Below, in pieces: positions 1 through 10,379 of a stretch of 64,000 nt of DNA. Position numbers and translations under genes: made by a program. The notes under the pieces were generated by a model. The model did not search any database and was not told the origin of the DNA. It saw nothing but the letters and a program-made list of their open reading frames with translations. Each line of letters starts with the position of its first letter. Positions within the stretch are counted from its first letter, which is position 1. Source of the stretch: Ferruginibacter sp. (GTDB taxonomy: Bacteria > Bacteroidota > Bacteroidia > Chitinophagales > Chitinophagaceae); NCBI GenBank assembly GCA_025352695.1, contig JANXSK010000041.1, positions 29,151 through 93,150 of the forward strand, written 5' to 3'.

Positions 1-1
1 A

Positions 2-1558
2 TTGTTTGTTGAAAAAGGACCAACCTGTTTTGGAGGTATGAATGGTATGTTTGCTTTTGCTATTTTTGATACACAAGAAAAACTATTAACCATTTGCAGA
101 GATCATGTAGGCATTAAGCCATTATTTTTATACCAGGATGATGGGGTACTCATTTTTGCTTCTGAATTAAAAGTTATTAAATCTTTAATTGGTAAAGAAT
201 TATCTATTAATAAAAAAGCTATCCCCTATTTTTTGCACCTTGGTTTTATTCCACAGCCCTTAACTATTTATAATAAAACTACTAAATTTCCTTCCGCACA
301 TTATATTCAAATTTCTGCCAGAGGGGCTTTACTGAATGAGCATACCATAGTGTTTACTCCATTCTGGAAACTGGAAAATATTTTTGAAACTGAAAAAATA
401 AAGGATGAGTTGGCAGCAAAAAATCAGCTAAAAAAATTATTAATTGATGCAGTGCAAAAGCAATTAATTAGTGATGTACCGATAGGCACTTTTTTAAGTG
501 GCGGAGTGGATAGCAGTTTGGTTACAGCACTTTCAGCAAAAATTTCTGGTACTCAAAAAATAAAAACATTTAGCATTGCCATTGATGAGGGTAAATTTAA
601 TGAATCAAAATATGCTGCGCAGGTAGCAGCTCATTTAAAAACAGATCATCATGTATTTAATGTAAAAGAAAAAGAAGTAATTGAGCTGGTAGATAAATTA
701 TTACCCGCCTATGATGAACCTTTTGCAGATTCGTCTGCATTTCCAACAATGATGGTAAGTTGCCTGGCAAAACAGCATGTTACGGTAGCACTCAGCGGAG
801 ATGGGGGCGACGAATTATTTCATGGTTACGGGATGTACCAATGGGCAAAACGATTGTCTGCACCGCAATGGCAATTTTTAAAAGATCCATTATTTGCTGC
901 TTCCCGCTTGCTGAATAGTAAATACCAGCGAATTGGAAATATGTTTGCGTATCCGGATAAGAAGCATATAATAACCCACATATTTTCTCAAGAGCAGTAT
1001 TATTTTAGAGAACACGAATTATTGGAATTGTTGGTTAATGAAAATTATAATTTTGATGAAATAAATACATTGCCAAATTTAGCAAACGATTTAACGGATG
1101 CGGAAAGACAATCTTTCTGGGATTTCAATCATTATTTAAAAGATGATTTATTGGTAAAAGTAGATAGGGCAAGTATGCAATATTCTTTGGAAACGAGGGT
1201 TCCGTTATTGGATTACCGCGTAGTTGAATTTGCATTTAACCTGGATGAAAAACTTAAAATTAAAAACGGTACGATGAAGTACTTGTTAAAGCAGCTACTT
1301 TTTGATTATGTACCCAAAGAAATATTTGAGCGGCCTAAATGGGGGTTTAGTATACCGTTGGCAAGGTGGCTAAAAACTGATTTAAAATATTTATTAAATA
1401 AGTACACCTCCGAAGAAGTTATCACTAAATACGATATTGTACATTTTGATATTGTAGATGACATCAGGCAAAAATATTTAAAAGGTACAGATTATTTATT
1501 TAACAGACTTTGGCTTATCATAGTTTTACATTGGTGGCTTGAAGAAAATAATAGTTAA
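2..1558 (+). CDS. asnB: Asparagine synthase (glutamine-hydrolysing)-like amidotransferase, 5' end cut by window edge
   Basis: Contains SGGVDSSL PP-loop, ALSGDGGDELFHGY, and C-terminal ETRVPLLDYRVVEFAF; N-terminal Gln-amidotransferase start lies outside the window. Confidence 0.9.
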   Translation: MFVEKGPTCFGGMNGMFAFAIFDTQEKLLTICRDHVGIKPLFLYQDDGVLIFASELKVIKSLIGKELSINKKAIPYFLHLGFIPQPLTIYNKTTKFPSAHYIQISARGALLNEHTIVFTPFWKLENIFETEKIKDELAAKNQLKKLLIDAVQKQLISDVPIGTFLSGGVDSSLVTALSAKISGTQKIKTFSIAIDEGKFNESKYAAQVAAHLKTDHHVFNVKEKEVIELVDKLLPAYDEPFADSSAFPTMMVSCLAKQHVTVALSGDGGDELFHGYGMYQWAKRLSAPQWQFLKDPLFAASRLLNSKYQRIGNMFAYPDKKHIITHIFSQEQYYFREHELLELLVNENYNFDEINTLPNLANDLTDAERQSFWDFNHYLKDDLLVKVDRASMQYSLETRVPLLDYRVVEFAFNLDEKLKIKNGTMKYLLKQLLFDYVPKEIFERPKWGFSIPLARWLKTDLKYLLNKYTSEEVITKYDIVHFDIVDDIRQKYLKGTDYLFNRLWLIIVLHWWLEENNS

Positions 1559-1559
1559 A

Positions 1560-2804
1560 ATGGCTGATAAAAAAGTACTCTTTATATCCTACGATGGCAT
1601 GACGGATCCGCTAGGCCAAAGTCAGGTAATTCCTTATTTATCCAATCTCACCAAATATGGGTACACTTTTACCATACTCAGTTGCGATAAACCTGATAAG
1701 TATGCTGCCAATAAAGAATATGTAGAAAAATTGATTGCACTTTTTCCTATTAAATGGGTATCAATACCATATCACAAAAACCCTCCCGTACTTTCTTCTG
1801 TGTATGATTTTTATGCATTAAAAAAGACTGCAAAAAAATTACAGTATAGCAATCATTTTGATATGGTGCATACTCGTCCGGGCTTACCAAGCTTGGTTGC
1901 TATTTATATGAAAAACAAATTCGGAATAAAATTTTTAAATGATATAAGAGGTTTTTGGGCAGATGAAAGAGTAGATGGCGGTATTTGGAATTTGCGAAAT
2001 CCAATATTTAAAATTGTATATAAATTTTTTAAGCGGCATGAATATGATTGTCTGATTAAGGCAGATTATTCAATCTGCCTTACCTACAAAGGCCGGGATG
2101 TATTACATTCAAATAAAAATATTGCTAACCAACCCATTCCAATTGAGGTAATTCCATGTAGTGTAGATTTGGAGTTGTTCAACGCTAATAAAGTTGACCT
2201 GTTGCTTAAAGAAAAATTTAAGGCGGAGTTAAAAATCAAGGAAACTGATTTTATAATAAGTTATCTCGGTTCAATCGGTGGTTGGTATTTAACAGCTGAA
2301 ATGATGCGGTTTTGTAAAATGGTTAGCGATAAAATACCTACTGCAAAATTCCTATTTATTTCTCCACATAGTTATGCGGTAATAAATAGGGCTGCCAAAA
2401 AATGGCACCTTGCACCAGATAAAATAATTGCAAAGCAGGGTAAAAGACACGAAGTACCAGTATTATTATCTTTTAGTAATTACTCCTTGTTTTTTATTAA
2501 ACCATGCCATTCAAAACTATCTTCTTCGCCTACAAAACATGGAGAAATAATGGCTATGGGGATACCCGTAATTACCAACAGTGGTGTTGGCGATGTAGCT
2601 GAAATTGTTACAAAATACAATGCCGGTTATCTATTAAATGATTTTTCAGAGGAATCATTTACTGAAGTAATTGAAAAGATAAACGATGGGAACTTATTTG
2701 ACAAAGTATTAATACGTGCCGGTGCAAAAGACTTTTATGCACTTGAAACGGCTGTTGAAAGATATAAAAAGATATATGATCACATATTTGCATCACGAAA
2801 GTGA
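1560..2804 (+). CDS. Glycosyltransferase family 4-like (ATG at 1560 preferred over the upstream TTG at 1539)
   Basis: GT-B style sequence; C-terminal KHGEIMAMGIPVITNSGVGDVAEIV motif; located in EPS cluster. Confidence 0.8.
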   Translation: MADKKVLFISYDGMTDPLGQSQVIPYLSNLTKYGYTFTILSCDKPDKYAANKEYVEKLIALFPIKWVSIPYHKNPPVLSSVYDFYALKKTAKKLQYSNHFDMVHTRPGLPSLVAIYMKNKFGIKFLNDIRGFWADERVDGGIWNLRNPIFKIVYKFFKRHEYDCLIKADYSICLTYKGRDVLHSNKNIANQPIPIEVIPCSVDLELFNANKVDLLLKEKFKAELKIKETDFIISYLGSIGGWYLTAEMMRFCKMVSDKIPTAKFLFISPHSYAVINRAAKKWHLAPDKIIAKQGKRHEVPVLLSFSNYSLFFIKPCHSKLSSSPTKHGEIMAMGIPVITNSGVGDVAEIVTKYNAGYLLNDFSEESFTEVIEKINDGNLFDKVLIRAGAKDFYALETAVERYKKIYDHIFASRK

Positions 2805-3028
2805 CTGCTCAAATCTAATGCCTTACAGCTTATTATAATTTTTCTTTTTTCCTTTGCAGTTTAAATAATAAATGACCTTTTAGAACGTTTTTACAAAGTA
2901 TAGCTAACCAAATAAAAGATGTACGCACTTTTTATTATGAGCTTTACTATTAGGATAGTATAAAAAGTACTTAAAAGTACCAGTTTATTTTACAATTGGT
3001 TATACCGTATCGAATTAGATTACAAGTA

Positions 3029-4225
3029 ATGAAAAATAGTAATAAGGAAATTTTAATGATCGTTCAGTATCCGGAAAATGTTTCCCCATGCCAACGTTTT
3101 CGATTTGAATTGTACAAAGACTTACTTGCAAAAAATGGATACTCGGTTACTACAAAACCCTTTCTAGATAAAAAAGGATATGAAGTTGTACACCAGTATG
3201 GATTTTTCTTTAAAAAAATAATGGCTCTTTTAAAAGGGTTTATTGGTCGTTTTTTATTAATATTCCACATGGGTAAATATAATTTTATATTACTACAAAG
3301 GGAATTTGCACCTGTTGGTCCACCAATTTTTGAATGGCTGTTTATGAAGCTATTTCACAAAAAGCTAATCTACGATTTTGATGATGCAATATGGATTCCA
3401 TCAGTTTCTGAACAAAACAGTTTAGCAGGTAATTTTAAAAATGCACAAAAAGTTAAAGATATCTGCAAATGGGCTTACAAAATTAGTGGAGGCAACGAAT
3501 ATCTATGTAATTATGCGAGACAATATAACAACAACGTTGTTTATAATCCTACCTGTTTAGATACTGAAAATAGGTATAATGTATTAGCCAATCACGATGT
3601 GGAAAAAATTACTATAGTCTGGACGGGAAGCTTTTCTACCCTAAAATATTTAAACATTGTTGAAAATGTTTTAAAGCAATTACAAGAAAAATATGATTTT
3701 AATATAAAAATAATTTGTAATCAAAAACCTTCACTTAACCTTAAAAATGTACAATATGTTGAATGGACTGAAGCAAATGAAGTTTCTGAATTAGCAGCTT
3801 GCCAAATAGGACTGATGCCGCTAACCCATGATGAATGGAGCGAAGGAAAATGTGGCTTTAAATTAATTCAATACCTGTCATTGGGCATACCTGCAGTTTC
3901 ATCCTCTGTAGGTGTAAATAAAAAAATTATTGAACAAGGTGTAAATGGTTATTTTGCTGATGTTGATCAGGATTGGTATAACTGCATTGAAAAATTAATG
4001 CTGGACATTGATATACGAAAAAAAATGGGATTAGCAGGCAGGCAAAAAATAATTGATCTATACAGCCTGCAATCAAATAAAAATAATTTTTTAAGTTTGT
4101 TTAATAATAATGAATCAGCTTTTCTTACGATCATTCCTTCAAATTATTCAACAAATATTTATTGGCGTAAACTGGTAAATATTAAAACCTTTTCTTTTAA
4201 TTTATTTAGAAAAGAAATGCTTTAA
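3029..4225 (+). CDS. Glycosyltransferase (GT4-like)
   Basis: ECQIGLMPLTHDEWSEGKCGFKLIQYLSLGIPAVSSSVGVN-type donor-binding region; ATG at 3029 preferred. Confidence 0.75.
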   Translation: MKNSNKEILMIVQYPENVSPCQRFRFELYKDLLAKNGYSVTTKPFLDKKGYEVVHQYGFFFKKIMALLKGFIGRFLLIFHMGKYNFILLQREFAPVGPPIFEWLFMKLFHKKLIYDFDDAIWIPSVSEQNSLAGNFKNAQKVKDICKWAYKISGGNEYLCNYARQYNNNVVYNPTCLDTENRYNVLANHDVEKITIVWTGSFSTLKYLNIVENVLKQLQEKYDFNIKIICNQKPSLNLKNVQYVEWTEANEVSELAACQIGLMPLTHDEWSEGKCGFKLIQYLSLGIPAVSSSVGVNKKIIEQGVNGYFADVDQDWYNCIEKLMLDIDIRKKMGLAGRQKIIDLYSLQSNKNNFLSLFNNNESAFLTIIPSNYSTNIYWRKLVNIKTFSFNLFRKEML

Positions 4226-4259
4226 ATGGATCTTTATTTTTAGTTATTACAAAATTCAA

Positions 4260-5597
4260 TTAGCTAACAACTACATTTTTTATTTTACTTTTCTTTTTTG
4301 GAATAGCCTCTAATATTAAAAAAATTGCAATAATATAAAAAGGCATGCAAGGAATTTTGTATCGAACCAGTGTACCAAAATTAAGTGTTGTAGCACCTAT
4401 AAATATGGCAAATACGATAGAATAAAAAAAGCAAAAAAACACCATCGAATTCGTAAATATTGTTTTGAAAAATCTTAAAGGGCCAGCTCTTAAAAATACA
4501 TAGAGAGTAAGTAACATTAAAGCAAGACTTTCTACAGAAGACATGAGCGTAGAGATTTTTTTAGATTCCCAAAGAAACGGGCGGAAAAAAGTAGCAATTA
4601 TTGCAGCAGGCGTCATTTTTAATAAACTGCTCATAGTGCCATTATATTCCACACCTAAGGAGAAAGAAGATTCAGCTCCGTCGGCCATATTTATAAAATT
4701 TGTTTGCTGGGTTTTAACAGATTCGGTTATTTTATCTATGGCAAAAAAACCAAGTTGTTCTTTTAAAGTATCAGCTAATGCAAACAGTCCAAAAATACTA
4801 CTAGACAGTATTATAATCCCCAATGTAATTTTAGAAATGTTGCTTTTTAGTAGTTTTAGATTGTTTAAAATTAGGTATAAACCAAAAAACGGCAGGTAAC
4901 AAATAACGATGTACATTTTTACAATATAAAGAATGTAAGTTGCAGCAATAGCAATGATTATATTCTTAATCAATGATTGTCTTTTTTCAAAAATGCAATA
5001 GAGTGCATAAGTTAGCCATCCAAGCATACAAATGCAAATGGGATCTTTTAGTACACCCGAACTCCAAAAAATAAGTGTAGGCAAATAAATAATTGCAATG
5101 GCTAATTTTTTATGTAATTGTGGATAATGCTCGTTAAAGAATTTGTATAAACGCCATATTCCACTGTAAGCAATCATAGAAAAACAAAGGTTAATAAGCA
5201 GGTATTTTCCAAACGTTACAAAGGAAAGTATTGCCACCAATCTGGTTATAAGAAAATTACTTTCTAATTTAAAAGCGCCTATATTTTCCGGATCAAGTAA
5301 AAGGTTTTCATCGTAATTTATACCCGGCGTAAAAAGTAAATGTATATTATTAACCGGATCTTTTAAAATTAGTTGGTATAAATGATACCCTTCGGGATAA
5401 TACAACGAAGTGCTATCGCCGGGTGTTATGTAAACAAAAAAGATGGTAAAAGCGATACTACTAAATACCCTTATCCAAAAGCCATGGGTAAGATGTTTTT
5501 TTAAATATGGATCGTTAATATTTTTTCGTTTGGTCGAAAAAAACAAATGAAAAATAAAAACATAGAGTGGAAATAATATGAAGTCTGTAAAACCCAT
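4260..5597 (-). CDS. Polytopic membrane protein, possible polysaccharide polymerase/EpsG-like
   Basis: Multiple hydrophobic helices; convergent within glycan cluster. Confidence 0.5.
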   Translation of the reverse strand: MGFTDFILFPLYVFIFHLFFSTKRKNINDPYLKKHLTHGFWIRVFSSIAFTIFFVYITPGDSTSLYYPEGYHLYQLILKDPVNNIHLLFTPGINYDENLLLDPENIGAFKLESNFLITRLVAILSFVTFGKYLLINLCFSMIAYSGIWRLYKFFNEHYPQLHKKLAIAIIYLPTLIFWSSGVLKDPICICMLGWLTYALYCIFEKRQSLIKNIIIAIAATYILYIVKMYIVICYLPFFGLYLILNNLKLLKSNISKITLGIIILSSSIFGLFALADTLKEQLGFFAIDKITESVKTQQTNFINMADGAESSFSLGVEYNGTMSSLLKMTPAAIIATFFRPFLWESKKISTLMSSVESLALMLLTLYVFLRAGPLRFFKTIFTNSMVFFCFFYSIVFAIFIGATTLNFGTLVRYKIPCMPFYIIAIFLILEAIPKKKSKIKNVVVS

Positions 5598-5722
5598 TCT
5601 TTTTTAATCAGAATACTGTTTTTAAGTGAGCATGAACGATGTTTACCAACAAATTTATCCCAAATTATCATCTGCTATTCAATAATATAGAGTTATTTTG
5701 CCCATACTAAAGATAGTGTTAT

Positions 5723-7564
5723 ATGTGTGGTATTGCAGGCTCAATAAATTTTAAATTATCTTATCAGAATATTAATCAAAACCTGTTTCACCGTGGGCCA
5801 GATGAACAAAATGGTTTTATGGTGGATAATGTTGACTTTTATCACCTGCGTTTATCTATTTTGGACATTGAAGGGGGCAAGCAACCGATGCACTTAAATG
5901 ATCGGTACACCATCATTTTTAATGGAGAAATTTATAATCATGCTGAAATAAGAATAAGCCTTCATCTAAAAGGTAATAGTACTTCAGATACAGAAACCAT
6001 CTTACTATTATACCAAAAATATGGGATTGATTTGTTGCAGTACCTGGAAGGAATGTTTGCATTTGCAATTTATGATAGGCAGGAAAAAAAGTTATTTATC
6101 GCCCGGGACAGAGCAGGAAAAAAGCCACTTTATTATTTTAGTGATGGTGAAAAAATTATTTTTGCCAGCGAATTAAATTGTTTGAAGGGCTTATTGCCAG
6201 TGCAGATTGAGACTGACCATTTTTATCACTACCTGCGATTGGGTTCATTTTACGGATCACTAACGCCTTATAAAAATGTTACGGAATTAAGTGCAGGACA
6301 CTTTTTGATAATTGATTGTACTACACTGCACATCACAAAAAAATGCTGGTGGAGTATAAATAATTTTTATTTACAAACGCATAGAGATAGTTTTGAAGAG
6401 AGTCTGGAAAAGGTAGATAGCTATTTAAATACTGCAGTGAAAAGGCGAGTAGAATCGAGTGATTTGGAGGTAGGTAGTTTTTTAAGTGGCGGTATTGATA
6501 GTGGTTTAACTACTGCCATTGCCAGCCAATATAAAAGTAATATAAAAACTTTTACAGTTTCATTTGATGGAGAATATGATGAAGCGCCATTGGCAAAACT
6601 AGTAGCTAAAAAATACGAAACCAATCACACTGAAATAAAGATTTCTTTTGATCATCTTAAAAATGACCTTGAAAAAATTTGTTGTAATTATGGTGAGCCA
6701 TTCTTTGATAGTTCTGCTATACCCAGTTATTATGTAAGTGCTGCTGCAAAAAAATACCTTACAGTAATTTTAAATGGCGATGGGGCAGATGAATTATTTG
6801 GAGGGTATAGACGGTATGTACCGTTTGCAAAGTATGATTTTTTTAAAAGTAATATAGTCATTAAAAATGTAGCTATGCTTGCTAAAAATCTATTATCTCC
6901 GGGTAATAATAAAAAATCAGGATATAATTATTTTTACAGGCTTCTTTCTTTGGCATCTAAAAATAGTGTTGAAATTTATTTGTCTGCAGGGGTGGATATT
7001 ATGGAGAATTATGAGACCAATATCCGAGCAAATGGAATTGATTATTTGCATACAATGCGGGCTGATTTTAATACAATCGCTCATACAAATATTAGTGGTT
7101 TACGAAAGATAATGAACATGGATTTTAATACCACGTTGTTTAGTGATTTGTTAGTGAAAATGGACATTGCCAATATGGCTAATTCATTGGAAGGCCGCAG
7201 TCCTTTTTTATGTAAAGAGTTGCTGGAATATGCTCCTGGTATGAACGATGGATATAAAATAAAAGGAAGCACAACAAAATACTTATTAAGGCAGTTATCG
7301 AAAAAATACCTGCCGCAGGAATTAATCAATCAACCAAAAAGAGGTTTTGAAATACCTTTAAAAAACTGGGTAGAACAGGAATTAAAAGAAGTGGTATACG
7401 ATTACCTTACTTCGCCAGGGGCGCTTAGCAGACAGTTTATAAAACACCAATTTTTAGACGGCTTATTAAATAATACAATAAAAATTTCGGCAGAAAAAAG
7501 GGCAAAAATTTTATGGACGCTGTTGAGCATGGAAATATGGTATAAAAAGACTTATTTGCAATAA
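5723..7564 (+). CDS. asnB: Asparagine synthase (glutamine-hydrolysing)-like, second paralogue, complete
   Basis: Begins MCGIAGS (Cys2 nucleophile), RGPDEQNG, SGGIDSGL, LNGDGADELFGGYRRY. Confidence 0.9.
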   Translation: MCGIAGSINFKLSYQNINQNLFHRGPDEQNGFMVDNVDFYHLRLSILDIEGGKQPMHLNDRYTIIFNGEIYNHAEIRISLHLKGNSTSDTETILLLYQKYGIDLLQYLEGMFAFAIYDRQEKKLFIARDRAGKKPLYYFSDGEKIIFASELNCLKGLLPVQIETDHFYHYLRLGSFYGSLTPYKNVTELSAGHFLIIDCTTLHITKKCWWSINNFYLQTHRDSFEESLEKVDSYLNTAVKRRVESSDLEVGSFLSGGIDSGLTTAIASQYKSNIKTFTVSFDGEYDEAPLAKLVAKKYETNHTEIKISFDHLKNDLEKICCNYGEPFFDSSAIPSYYVSAAAKKYLTVILNGDGADELFGGYRRYVPFAKYDFFKSNIVIKNVAMLAKNLLSPGNNKKSGYNYFYRLLSLASKNSVEIYLSAGVDIMENYETNIRANGIDYLHTMRADFNTIAHTNISGLRKIMNMDFNTTLFSDLLVKMDIANMANSLEGRSPFLCKELLEYAPGMNDGYKIKGSTTKYLLRQLSKKYLPQELINQPKRGFEIPLKNWVEQELKEVVYDYLTSPGALSRQFIKHQFLDGLLNNTIKISAEKRAKILWTLLSMEIWYKKTYLQ

Positions 7565-8731
7565 ATGAATTACCCCCTTGTTAAGAAGAAAAAAATTTTG
7601 CATACCACTACCCGGTTGGTTTTAGGAGGAGGTGTAGAAAAAAATATTTATTACACAGTTAAAACACTTGCTGATGACTTTGAGTTTCATCTAAGTTGTG
7701 GTGCTGGTTTTAAAGATGATTTGTTTGAGAATCATCCGGAAGTTAAAATTATTATTTGTCCATATCTGATAAATTCCATTCATCCATTAAAAGATTTAAA
7801 AGCACTTTGGTTTTACTACTGGCTTATTCGCAAGGAGAAGTATGACATTGTTCACACCCACGAAACAAAGGCAAGTTTTATTACAAAATTAGCTGCCTGG
7901 CTCGCACGTTGTCCATATGTAATTTATGGCTTGCATGGCGTTACTTTTAATGATCCAATGAGTAGTTTTAAAAGAAAGTTTTACATATTGTTGGAAAAAC
8001 TAACCATTGGTTGCGCAGATATTATTGTAGCTGTCGGTAATGATACTATTGAAGCCTATCATAAAGAAAACATAGGAAAAAATATCCCTTTTGAGGTAGT
8101 AAGAAGCGGTATTGATATTGATGGCTATTTAAGCGAGGCAATACAGACGGTAGAAGGAAAATTGCAGTTTAGAAAGAAGCTAGGAATGAATGCGGAAGAT
8201 ATTGTAATGATTACAGTAGGCAGATTTTCTAATTCAAAAGCACAGCGCTATGCCATTCAGGCTTTTGCAGCTTTACAAAAAAAGTATACCTACCTAAAGT
8301 TTTTACTGATTGGTGAAGGGGAGATGCTGGATGAGTGTAAAGCCCTTGTAAAAACACTGAAAATACTTGATGGTAGTATTTATTTTTTGGGGTACCAACA
8401 GGATATCCCAAAGTATTTATCCATTAGTGATCTTTTTATCTTTACTTCATTACGAGAAGGATTACCTAGGGTTATTGTGGAGGCATCTTTACTTAAAGTA
8501 CCGGTAGTTACATTTGAAGTTGAAGGTGCTAAAGAAGTGTTGGAAAATGAAAAAAGTGGATTTATTGTGCCACAGACTAATTTAGATGAATTAATTTCAA
8601 AAACAGAACAGCTAATTTTACATCCGGCATTGCGACAAACTTTTGGTAAAAGTTCATATGATCATGTTATTCAATTATGGGATATGCGGATTATGGCTCA
8701 AAAGTTGTACAAAATTTACAACCGAAATTAA
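7565..8731 (+). CDS. Glycosyltransferase family 4
   Basis: VGRFSNSKAQRYAIQAF, FTSLREGLPRVIVEASLLKVPVV signature. Confidence 0.85.
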   Translation: MNYPLVKKKKILHTTTRLVLGGGVEKNIYYTVKTLADDFEFHLSCGAGFKDDLFENHPEVKIIICPYLINSIHPLKDLKALWFYYWLIRKEKYDIVHTHETKASFITKLAAWLARCPYVIYGLHGVTFNDPMSSFKRKFYILLEKLTIGCADIIVAVGNDTIEAYHKENIGKNIPFEVVRSGIDIDGYLSEAIQTVEGKLQFRKKLGMNAEDIVMITVGRFSNSKAQRYAIQAFAALQKKYTYLKFLLIGEGEMLDECKALVKTLKILDGSIYFLGYQQDIPKYLSISDLFIFTSLREGLPRVIVEASLLKVPVVTFEVEGAKEVLENEKSGFIVPQTNLDELISKTEQLILHPALRQTFGKSSYDHVIQLWDMRIMAQKLYKIYNRN

Positions 8732-8735
8732 GGGA

Positions 8736-9533
8736 ATGAAAATTGCATTTACAATCGATTTTGAAGACTGGTATCAGGGCATTGATCTGCCCTTTTCAAA
8801 TTGGCAAAATTTGGAAAAGAGGTTACACATAGGGCATTATAAACTATTGGAATTATTTCAAAAAGCCAATGTAAAAGCAACTTATTTTTTATTGGGAAAA
8901 ACTATTGAGGATCATCCCAAAATGATTAGCGAAATAATAAATGAAGGGCATGAAATTGCCTGTCACACTTACTCTCATCCTTTCATTTATAAATTAACAC
9001 CAACAGAGTTTAGGAAAGAATTGCAAAAATCTAAACAATTAATACAATCTTTTGGCATTAACTATTCCGGATTTAGAGCACCTTATTTTTCAATAGATTC
9101 AAGAAGCCTTTGGGCTATGGATATACTAAAGGATGAAGGTTTTACTTTTGATTCCAGTATTTTTCCGGGAGATGCCAAACGCACAGGAATTCCTGGTTTT
9201 AATCCTAGAATTCAGCAACTTGGAAACGGACTTATAGAATTTCCGATTAGTACAGTAAAGGTTTTTAATTTTGATTTTGGTATGGGCGGCGGTTATTTCA
9301 GATTGCTACCTTATACTTTTTTTAAAGAAAGCCTGGAAAAAATTTTAAAGGAGCGACACACTATATTTTATATTCATCCATGGGAGTTTGATATTAAACA
9401 GCCCAAGGTACCGGGTATAAATCGACGAATAAGGTTTACACACTACGTGAATCTTTATTCTACTGAAAAAAAGATTAAGCAATTGCTAAGTGATTTTGAG
9501 TGTACAACAGTATCAGATATTTTAAACAATTAA
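8736..9533 (+). CDS. Polysaccharide deacetylase family protein (start at ATG 8736)
   Basis: TIDFEDWYQG, ATYFLLGKTIEDHPKMISEIINEGHEIACHTYSHPF, FRAPYFS, YIHPWEFD. Confidence 0.9.
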   Translation: MKIAFTIDFEDWYQGIDLPFSNWQNLEKRLHIGHYKLLELFQKANVKATYFLLGKTIEDHPKMISEIINEGHEIACHTYSHPFIYKLTPTEFRKELQKSKQLIQSFGINYSGFRAPYFSIDSRSLWAMDILKDEGFTFDSSIFPGDAKRTGIPGFNPRIQQLGNGLIEFPISTVKVFNFDFGMGGGYFRLLPYTFFKESLEKILKERHTIFYIHPWEFDIKQPKVPGINRRIRFTHYVNLYSTEKKIKQLLSDFECTTVSDILNN

Positions 9534-9548
9534 TAATAATTAATTATA

Positions 9549-10226
9549 ATGAATAATAATAAAACATACTCGGTTTCTGAAACAAAAGATGTTGAAACAT
9601 TTTTTCACGGTTATGCTGCAGACTTTGACAGTATTTATGGCCATACCAAAAAAAGAAGTGTATGGGATAAATTTTTAGATAAATATTTTCGTAGGTCTAT
9701 GAGGTTACGATACGACCTAGTAATGAAATTTACTGCCGATAAAAAAATTCAAACAATACTAGATGTAGGCTGCGGTGGCGGGGTATATTGCGAAGCTTTG
9801 CTGAGTGCCGGTAAAACAGTTACGGGGTTGGATATTGCAGATGGCATGCTTAAGCTTGCCAAGCAAAAAACTAAAAAATTTATTGAACAAGGCAAGGTAA
9901 AATATATACATAGCGGGTACCTTGAGTACGATTTTAAAGAGAAATTTGATACAGCAGCTTTAGTAGGTTTTTTTGATTATATAAAAGAGCCGCTTGATGT
10001 TTTTATAAAATTAGAGAAAGAAACTTCAAAAGAGTTATTAATGAGTTTTCCAAAATCGGGAGGCTTTTTAGGCTGGCAAAGAAAGGTTAGATATAAGATG
10101 AGAAATTGCCCGTTATATTACTATTCCAAAAGCGATTTAGAATTATTATTTGCGAAAGTTGGTTGGCAAAACAAAGTGGAAATTATTAATATTGACAGGG
10201 ATTTTTTTGTTAGAGTAGTATTCTAA
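9549..10226 (+). CDS. Class I SAM-dependent methyltransferase
   Basis: ILDVGCGGGVYCEALLSAGKTVTGLDIADGML motif I. Confidence 0.85.
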   Translation: MNNNKTYSVSETKDVETFFHGYAADFDSIYGHTKKRSVWDKFLDKYFRRSMRLRYDLVMKFTADKKIQTILDVGCGGGVYCEALLSAGKTVTGLDIADGMLKLAKQKTKKFIEQGKVKYIHSGYLEYDFKEKFDTAALVGFFDYIKEPLDVFIKLEKETSKELLMSFPKSGGFLGWQRKVRYKMRNCPLYYYSKSDLELLFAKVGWQNKVEIINIDRDFFVRVVF

Positions 10227-10379
10227 ATAAAAAAATTACAAATTATAGTCCATCCTTTTTAATGCATGATTTATTTTTTAAATTAATTCAAAATAAAATA
10301 CTGTTAATCTTTTGTTCAATATCTTTAAACAATAATCAATAGAATTTTGTTATTGATAAAAATTGAAATTAAGAAAAAC

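Noticed and set aside
2-60. AsnB at 2-1558 lacking its glutaminase N-terminus
   Set aside because: The gene runs off the left edge of the window; truncation is an artefact, not a domain loss
4543-4899. 118-aa plus-strand ORF antisense to the membrane protein
   Set aside because: Fully antisense to a longer convincing CDS; typical shadow ORF in AT-rich coding DNA
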